Assembly: GCF_012273515.2 (NCBI RefSeq)
Contig: NZ_CP050975.2
Coordinates: forward strand, 9,796,001-9,860,000
Direction: 5' to 3'
Length of the DNA stretch: 64,000 nucleotides
Origin: Streptomyces sp. RPA4-2
GTDB lineage: Bacteria > Actinomycetota > Actinomycetes > Streptomycetales > Streptomycetaceae
Part shown: one piece after another, positions 58,619 through 64,000 of the stretch
Numbering within the stretch: position 1 is the first letter of the stretch
Layout of the letters: the number at the start of each line of letters is the position of its first letter
Position numbers and translations under genes: made by a program
The notes under the pieces: model-generated
The model's input: the letters and a program-made list of their open reading frames with translations, nothing else
Database searches by the model: none
Told to the model about the DNA's origin: nothing

Positions 58619-59842
58619 TTACAGAAAGCGGCGGATGGGTACGACGGCAACCTCGCGTGCCCGCTGCAGCAAGGAGCGCCGCTTCCAGCGCCCCTCCTGA
58701 ATCAGCGTGGCAGCCGCGACGTCCTCGTCGAAATGGCTGTCGAGGATGGCAGTGAACTTCTGCTCGAGCACCGCGAGCATGATCTCCTCGTCGTGGTCGA
58801 GTGATCGGCGGTTGAAGTTGGTGGAGCCGACCAGGGCGGCGACGCCGTCCACGGTGATGACCTTCGCGTGCATCATCGTCGGCTGGTACTGGTAGATCTT
58901 CACGCCGCAGGCGGTGAGATCCTCGTAGTAGTGCTGGCCGGCCAACTGGCAGACGCGCTTGTCCGTGTGCGGGCCGGGCAGCAGGATCTCCACCTCGACG
59001 CCCCGGCGGGCGGTGGCACAGAGCAGTTCGACGAAGTAGGCGTCCGGTGAGAAGTAGGCGGTGGCCAGCCGGAAGCGGTCCTCGGCCGACTCCAGCATCA
59101 CCCGGATCAGGGTCTGCATGTCCTGCCAGCCGAAGCTGGCCGAGCCGCGTACGACCTGCACCACCGCGTCGCCCTGCGGTCGGTGCGGGACGAACCGGTC
59201 ACGGGCGTCGAAGAGTTCGTCGTGACACTCGGCCCAGTTCTGCGCGAACGCGGCGGCGACGCCGTCCACGGCCGGTCCGCGGACCTCGACATGGGTGTCG
59301 CGCCACTCGTGCTCGGTGCGCGCGTTGCCGCACCACTCCTCCGCGATGCCCACCCCGCCGGTGAAGGCCGTCTGCTCGTCCACGACGAGGACCTTGCGAT
59401 GGCAACGGTGATTCTGCTTGAACGGCGAAAGGGCCAACGGCTTGCGGAACCAGGCGACTTGCACCCCGGCCCGCTCCATCTCCCGCAGCAGGTCCTTCTC
59501 GATCAGCCGACTGCCGAACCCGTCCAACAGCAGCCGCACCCGCACGCCCGCGCGTGCCCTCTCCGCCAGTGCCTGCGCGAACTCGCGGGCTATGTCACCC
59601 TTCCAGTACACGAACGTCATCATGTCCACGGTGTGTTCCGCAGAGCGGATGCCGGTCAGCATCGCCGGAAAGATCTCGTCTCCGTTGCGCAGGGCCGTGA
59701 GCGCGTTGCCCTCGGTCGCCGCGATGCCGATCAGGCGCTCCAAACGGCGCCGTATCCGCTCCGTACGATCCTGGACCGTCGCGGGGTTCGACGTTTCGAG
59801 GTCGGGAGAAGTCAACTCCGGCTGGTCCTGGGTACTGGTCAT
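58619..59842 (-). CDS. Phospholipase-D-superfamily cardiolipin synthase-like protein
   Basis: I place the start at ATG 59842, after CAGGTGAC, giving 407 residues. Two HKD motifs are present: HRKVLVVDEQTAFTGG (about residue 145) and HAKVITVDGVAALVGSTNFN (about 324), the hallmark of cardiolipin synthases and phospholipase D. The usual N-terminal membrane helices of Cls are missing, so it is a soluble or peripheral ClsB-like enzyme. It would join two phosphatidylglycerols, or transfer phosphatidyl groups, at the membrane. It is monocistronic. Confidence 0.9.
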   Translation of the reverse strand: MTSTQDQPELTSPDLETSNPATVQDRTERIRRRLERLIGIAATEGNALTALRNGDEIFPAMLTGIRSAEHTVDMMTFVYWKGDIAREFAQALAERARAGVRVRLLLDGFGSRLIEKDLLREMERAGVQVAWFRKPLALSPFKQNHRCHRKVLVVDEQTAFTGGVGIAEEWCGNARTEHEWRDTHVEVRGPAVDGVAAAFAQNWAECHDELFDARDRFVPHRPQGDAVVQVVRGSASFGWQDMQTLIRVMLESAEDRFRLATAYFSPDAYFVELLCATARRGVEVEILLPGPHTDKRVCQLAGQHYYEDLTACGVKIYQYQPTMMHAKVITVDGVAALVGSTNFNRRSLDHDEEIMLAVLEQKFTAILDSHFDEDVAAATLIQEGRWKRRSLLQRAREVAVVPIRRFL

Positions 59843-60476
59843 GTCGTCACCTGGCCGGCAACCACAGGAAGCAAGGGAACCGCGCTGCCCGGTCCGGCGC
59901 GGGACGCAGCGAGCAGACCTTACCCTTCCGCTCCATGGCCCACGGTCCGTGGGCAGGACCGACCGGTCCAAGCTCAGCACGCACTCCGGACGGCTCCGCC
60001 CTCCGACGGGAGGGTGACGCTTGCGAGGCCCGCGTCCCGTACGCCGCACCCTTCCCGATCCCGAGCCGTTCCCGGACAGCCCGGGAGTGGGCCCGCTCCA
60101 GGGGTCCTGTCCGGCCCGACATCTGCATCGCCGAGTGCCTCTCTCGATCGCCTTCGACCGCCTTCGCCCCCATCGATCGCTCTCGATGGTCGATGGTCTC
60201 TGTCGAAGACCGGCTGCCCGTGACACGTGACCGCACGCCGCACGCAACTTTCTACCTCGAGTTGCGTGCTCACGGAGGGATAAATATCGTTACATCCCGT
60301 GACGAAGCCGTCGTATGAGGACGTCGGCAGCTTGTTGCCGTCCGTCTCGGACTCGGCCGGGGTGGAGATCACCAGGGCCGCAGGAATTCCGTTCCGATTT
60401 CTGTTACCGCCGATGAGAGATATGACTCTTTAGGGTGCTCTCTCGGAAACGATGGAATGACCCAAGGAGATCCGCC
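59843..60476. other. Divergent intergenic region with a perfect 9-bp inverted repeat
   Basis: About 630 bp upstream of both the synthase and the epoxide hydrolase. CACGCAACT (60241-60249) is repeated inverted as AGTTGCGTG (60260-60268), about 210 bp before the hydrolase start; it may be an operator or a hairpin. Bases 60280-60430 are richer in A/T than average and likely hold the hydrolase promoter. No gene is convincing. Confidence 0.45.
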
Positions 60477-61805
60477 ATGTCCGAAAGTCTCCGGCAGCAG
60501 TCCCGGCGTATGTTCATATCCACCTCGGCCGCTGCGATGGCCGCGGCGGCAACCGGTGTCTTCGGCGGCCCGTATACCAATAAGTACGCCGGAAAACCCG
60601 TGTCGGCGAGCGAGAGAGCGAGCATCCGCCCCTTCCGTGTGAACATACCGGAGCGGGATCTTGTCGAACTGCGCCGGCGTATCACCGCTACACGGTGGCC
60701 TGACCGGGAGACGGTCCACGATCAGTCCCAGGGCGTCCAGTTGGCGACCATGAAAGAACTCTCCCAATACTGGAGGGCGAGCTACAACTGGCGGAATATC
60801 GAGAACAAGCTGAACTCCCTGCCGCAGTTCAAAACCGAGATCGACGGACTCGATATTCATTTCATCCATGTCCGCTCCCGCCATGCGAACGCCCTGCCGA
60901 TGATCCTTACCCATGGCTGGCCGGGCTCCATCCTTGAATTCCTCAAGGTGATCGACCCCCTCAGCAACCCCACAGCCCACGGGGGACGTGCGGAGGACGC
61001 CTTCCATCTCGTCATACCGTCCATCCCCGGGTATGGCTTCTCCGAAAGGCCGACCAGTACCGGCTGGGGCCCCGACCGGATCGCACGCGCCTGGGCCGTG
61101 CTGATGGAGCGCCTCGGGTACGGGCACTACGTCTCCCAGGGTGGCGACTGGGGCGCCGTCATCTCGGACAAGATGGCGATACAGCAACCCGCGGGACTTC
61201 TGGGAATCCACGTCAATTTCCCGGCCACCGTCCCCGCCGACATCGCGAAGAAGCTCGCCTGCGGTGACCCTGTGCCGGCGGGACTGGACGCCGATGAGAA
61301 GGCCGCGTACAAAAAGCTGGCCACCTTCTACAAGACGGGCTCGGGTTACTCCGCCATGATGGTCACCCGTCCCCAGACCGAGGGGTATGGGCTGACGGAC
61401 TCTCCTGTGGGACTGGCCGCCTGGATGTACGACAAGTTCGCCGCATGGACCTACAGCGACGGCCATCCCGAGCGGGTGCTCACCAAAGACGAGATGCTCG
61501 ACGACATCACGCTCTACTGGGTCACGAACACCGCCGTTTCCTCCTCGCGTCTCTACTGGGAGAACAACGCCAACAACTTCAACGCCGTGTCGGTCTCCAT
61601 CCCGGCCGCTATCACGGTGTTCCCCGGTGAGATCTACCAGGCTCCGCGGAGCTGGGCCGCAAGCAGCTACCACAAGCTCATCTACTTCAACAAAGCGCGC
61701 AAGGGCGGTCACTTCGCTGCTTGGGAAGTTCCCGACATCTTCACCGATGAACTCCGGGCCGCGTTCCGGTCGTTGCGCAACTCGCGGGGAGTCGCGGGAA
61801 AATAG
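60477..61805 (+). CDS. Epoxide-hydrolase-family alpha/beta hydrolase with Tat-like signal
   Basis: ATG 60477 follows AAGGAGA and gives 442 residues. The N-terminus (SRRMFISTSAAAMAAAATGV) is a twin-arginine-like export signal, uncommon for this family. The EHN N-terminal domain (IRPFRVNIPERDLVELRRRI) precedes the alpha/beta-hydrolase core with HGWPGSILEF (oxyanion site, about residue 148), nucleophile Asp in GGDWGAVISD (about 224) and the final His in KGGHFAAWE. These match microsomal-type epoxide hydrolases, which open epoxides to diols; juvenile-hormone and xenobiotic epoxides are known substrates. Codon use includes more A/T-ending codons than most neighbours. Export suggests action on an extracellular epoxide. 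Confidence 0.88.
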   Translation: MSESLRQQSRRMFISTSAAAMAAAATGVFGGPYTNKYAGKPVSASERASIRPFRVNIPERDLVELRRRITATRWPDRETVHDQSQGVQLATMKELSQYWRASYNWRNIENKLNSLPQFKTEIDGLDIHFIHVRSRHANALPMILTHGWPGSILEFLKVIDPLSNPTAHGGRAEDAFHLVIPSIPGYGFSERPTSTGWGPDRIARAWAVLMERLGYGHYVSQGGDWGAVISDKMAIQQPAGLLGIHVNFPATVPADIAKKLACGDPVPAGLDADEKAAYKKLATFYKTGSGYSAMMVTRPQTEGYGLTDSPVGLAAWMYDKFAAWTYSDGHPERVLTKDEMLDDITLYWVTNTAVSSSRLYWENNANNFNAVSVSIPAAITVFPGEIYQAPRSWAASSYHKLIYFNKARKGGHFAAWEVPDIFTDELRAAFRSLRNSRGVAGK

Positions 61806-61979
61806 CCTTGCTGTGATGTTGGGGCCTTCTTGTGGGTGCCACCACCGTGCCCCAATAGGTAGCGGGTGAACCGGTGGTGCTCCTCCTCGGCGGAACGGTC
61901 ATCGGCGCCGTTGAGGCCATTCACGCGACAGTCTCCTCGGGGCGCTCGACCAGGTGGCTGCGTTCGCCAGCGGACCTCA

Positions 61980-62590
61980 ACGTATTCGATCAGCTTCAAC
62001 AGGAGCTAACACAACGGGGTGGATTGGTCCTGGCTGCCTTGTCCGACCCGGGGGTTGAGCGTTGCGCGTCTGGACTGGTCGCGCTGTGTGGTCGACTCCT
62101 CCCATATCAGGGTGCTAAAGAGGGGTAGCGAGGCAGGGTCCTCCCCGGTCGACCAGGGCCGCGCTGGCTCGAAACACCACCTCATCACTGATGGTCGCGG
62201 AAACCCGCTCACGGTGCTGCTGTCCGGCGGCGACCGCAACGACGCCACCCAGCTGCTGCCCTTGCTCGACGCCATCCGGCCGGTCCGTGACCGGGTCGGC
62301 CGTCCCCGCCGCAAGTCGGACGAGCCGTTCGCCGACCGTGGCCACGGGCAGGACATCTACCGTGACCAGGTTCGGGGGCGAGGCATCGTGCCCGCGATTG
62401 CCCGTCGCGGGACCCGACACGGAACCGGACCGGGCATCTACCGATGGGTGGTCGAATGGAGCTTCGCCTGACTTCACGGCTTCCGACGGCTGCGTATTCG
62501 CTGGGAACGGAGAGCCGATATCCACGACGCCTCCTCCAACTGGCCTGCTGCGTCAGCACTTACCGCCAGCTGACGTCATTGCGGCTGTCA
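61980..62590 (+). pseudogene. IS5-family transposase, decayed by nonsense and frameshift changes
   Basis: Fragments of one IS5-type transposase lie in sequence on the plus strand: VFDQLQQELTQR (61.98 kb), then in another frame RLDWSRCVVDSSHIRVLKRG and GSKHHLITDGRGNPLTVLLS, DDE-region RNDATQLLPLLD, PFADRGHGQD and YRWVVEWSFA up to a TGA at 62469. The expected next codon is TGG (FAWLHGFRRLRIRWERR follows in frame), so this is a Trp-to-stop change; near 62540 a missing T in GACGCC-TCCTC shifts the frame away from the expected DAFLQLACCVSTYRQL. No functional transposase can be made. Confidence 0.85.
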
Positions 62591-62630
62591 GGCACCACAA
62601 TGAGGTGAGGCAGTGACGGGGGGAGCAGCC

Positions 62631-63155
62631 GTGACGCAAGAAAGTCGGCAGGTCGACAAGATCATTGGCGTGGGTCGCGGGCGTGTCTACAGACCGCAGG
62701 GAGTGAAGAGAATCCGCAGAGCCGTCGGATACACGCTGGCTCTGACGGTTGGTTTGCTCTTTGTCACAGTCGGTGTCGTCTCAAGCCTGGGGAACGTGGC
62801 TGCACGACTGCACTTCGACGACGCTGACCAGGTTCCGGCTGTAGTGGTCGGCGCCGACTACAACAGGCCGCAGATGAAGCAGAGCCCTAAGTTCGTCAGC
62901 GTCGCCCTGACCGACGGCCACAAGATGCGGGCGTCGATAGACAACGTCGGCCAAGCCCCAGATGGTCTGTCGCCAGGCGATCATGTCACCGTGCTCTACG
63001 ACGCAGCGCGACCCGGACACGCACTGTTGCCCAGCCAGCTCAGGTGGGAGGCGCTGATGTTTCCAGGCGGGCTGTTCCTCGCTTGCGGACTCGTCCCCAC
63101 CATCGTCTATGGGTTAGCGATCAGCCGAGTGATCTCCGCGCACCTCCGAGGCTAA
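62631..63155 (+). CDS. DUF3592-like membrane protein
   Basis: GTG 62631 follows GGGGGGAGC and gives 174 residues. Two membrane helices (VGYTLALTVGLLFVTVGVVS, near residue 40, and FPGGLFLACGLVPTIVYGLA near the C-terminus) enclose a domain of about 90 residues that contains DGHKMRASIDNVG and LSPGDHVTVLYDAARPGHAL. This topology is typical of DUF3592-like proteins. It lies between two IS remnants; function unknown. Confidence 0.75.
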   Translation: MTQESRQVDKIIGVGRGRVYRPQGVKRIRRAVGYTLALTVGLLFVTVGVVSSLGNVAARLHFDDADQVPAVVVGADYNRPQMKQSPKFVSVALTDGHKMRASIDNVGQAPDGLSPGDHVTVLYDAARPGHALLPSQLRWEALMFPGGLFLACGLVPTIVYGLAISRVISAHLRG

Positions 63156-63224
63156 CCCCCTGGAGTCCCGTCACACACATCGGGGATTTGACCGCAAGGA
63201 GTGTGCCATTCATTGTGCTACTAG

Positions 63225-64000
63225 GGCTCCGTTAGGTTGTTCTGGCTCTTGGGCTTGGGGTGGTGGTGGTTGTTCTGGGCAGGGGGCGGTGGCAGGTGGT
63301 GCAGGTGCCGGTCCAGCAGTTCAGCAGGTCTTGGATGGTGTCGAGGATCTGGTGGAGGGTGAGTCCGCTGTATCGGCTTTTGGGGCCAGGCGCTGTTCTG
63401 TGAGGAAGGCGTGGGCGGAGGTGACCAGGGTGATGTGGTGATGCCAGCCGGTCCAGGAGCGTCCCTCGAAGTGGTCAAGGCCGAGGCCGTGCTTGAGTTC
63501 GCGGTAGTCGTGTTCGATGCGCCAGCGGATCTTGGCGAGGCGGACCAGTTCGGCGATCTGGGTGTCGGCGGGCAGGTTGGACAGCCAGTAGTCGGTGGGT
63601 GCTTCGGCGCCTTCGGGCCACTCGACCAGCAGCGTGACCTCGGGCAGGACACCGTCCCAGAAGCCCTCCTGCGTGGCGGCGGCCTGGGCCAGGCGGCGGG
63701 CTCGGATCCCGGCCGGCCGCACCCGCACTGCCAGGAAGTGTGAGCGCATCGGGCCGCGGGAGCCTTCACGCCAGGTCACCTCGGTGAACGCCTGCCGCCC
63801 ACGGCCGGCGGCCAGAACGGATACGGAAGACGGCTTGTGCCGGTAGCGGGGCTGGGGCTTGCGGCCGTTGCCGGACCACGCGGGGGTAGTGGGCTGTGCG
63901 TCGTGCGGGTGGACCGTCACGTCCGAACGGACCGCCACGACATAGCCGATGCCCCGGCCGTCCAGGCCGTCGCGGAAGTCGGCGTTCTGCCCGTAGCCGG
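63225..64000 (-). mobile_element. IS701-family insertion sequence, left terminus and 3' part (continues beyond window)
   Basis: The element's transposase is read leftward and its 3' end lies near 63232. The sequence GGCTCCGTTAGG at 63225 is directly preceded by CTAG (63221-63224). IS701 elements typically insert at and duplicate CTAG-like tetranucleotides, so this is the probable left boundary. The right end is outside the window. Confidence 0.65.
63321..64000 (-). pseudogene. IS701-family transposase, C-terminal part with a 3' frameshift
   Basis: The frame is open to the right edge and begins with GYGQNADFRDGLDGRGIGYV, a DDE-domain segment of IS701 transposases, then VEWPEGAEAPTDYWLSNLPA and IRWRIEHDYRELKHGLGLDH with FEGRSW, the family's C-terminal E motif. 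After about 63390 the frame changes: the visible frame ends in SPSTRSSTPSKTC at 63321, whereas the sequence expected for the family (GLTLHQILDTIQDLLNCWTG) continues in another frame to a TAA at 63232. A one-base indel in or near the AAAA run at 63379 explains this. The catalytic core may be intact, with only the tail changed. Confidence 0.8.

Overview
The window has the look of a Streptomyces chromosome: very high GC, strongly GC-biased third codon positions, frequent GTG and TTG starts, several secreted carbohydrate-active enzymes, twin-arginine and lipobox signals, and Streptomyces-type families (DUF3618, DUF4235, DUF1684, SWIM, IclR, HxlR, LacI, Lrp). Remnants of IS481, IS5 (twice) and IS701 elements, a MarR/MFS deletion scar, a truncated adenylation gene and a decayed hypothetical gene suggest a variable accessory region, perhaps a chromosome arm. 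No rRNA, tRNA or CRISPR array was recognised.

Layout. 0-1 kb: 3' part of a chitinase with a ricin-type lectin domain. 1-4 kb: enoyl-CoA hydratase, alpha/beta hydrolase and HxlR regulator sharing a TTGC..GCAAG operator motif, then an IS481 fragment. 4-10.6 kb: an NB-ARC/TPR ATPase lacking the expected HTH, a large GH92 alpha-mannosidase, and a tiny secreted Trp/Gly-rich protein. 10.6-21 kb: salicylyl-CoA-hydroxylase-like flavoprotein, AI-2E family transporter, lipoprotein, kinase-like protein, IclR regulator, class III aminotransferase and PlsC acyltransferase, with two poorly explained or decayed stretches (12.3-13.0 and 20.9-21.1 kb).

21.4-30 kb is the clearest functional unit. A secreted PA14-GH2 glycosidase lies divergent from a LacI regulator, which is followed by a YtfQ-YtfR-YtfT-YjfF-like sugar ABC importer. 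Near-identical 17-bp operators precede both the GH2 gene and the importer. YtfQRT-YjfF in E. coli takes up galactofuranose and some Streptomyces GH2 enzymes are galactofuranosidases, so a galactofuranoside-scavenging locus is the best hypothesis.

30-36 kb: MarR/MFS scar, DeoR regulator divergent from an MFS transporter, SWIM protein, ankyrin protein, small secreted protein. 36.6-39.2 kb: overlapping GNAT and acyl-carrier-protein genes behind an adenylation gene whose 5' third is lost next to an IS5 remnant. 39.5-44 kb: amidohydrolase, trans-sulfuration enzyme divergent from an Lrp regulator, PhzF protein. 44-50 kb: a large Tat-exported discoidin-domain protein behind a LacI-type operator, then a pyruvate/indolepyruvate-type decarboxylase. 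50-60 kb: DUF1684 protein, membrane protein, a translationally coupled DUF4235/DUF3618/holin-like envelope operon, YihY/BrkB protein, DUF427 protein, a CHASE3 histidine kinase divergent from an HTH-receiver fusion, and a phospholipase-D-type synthase. 60-64 kb: Tat-signal epoxide hydrolase, decayed IS5 copy, DUF3592-like membrane protein, and the frameshifted end of an IS701 element that runs off the window.
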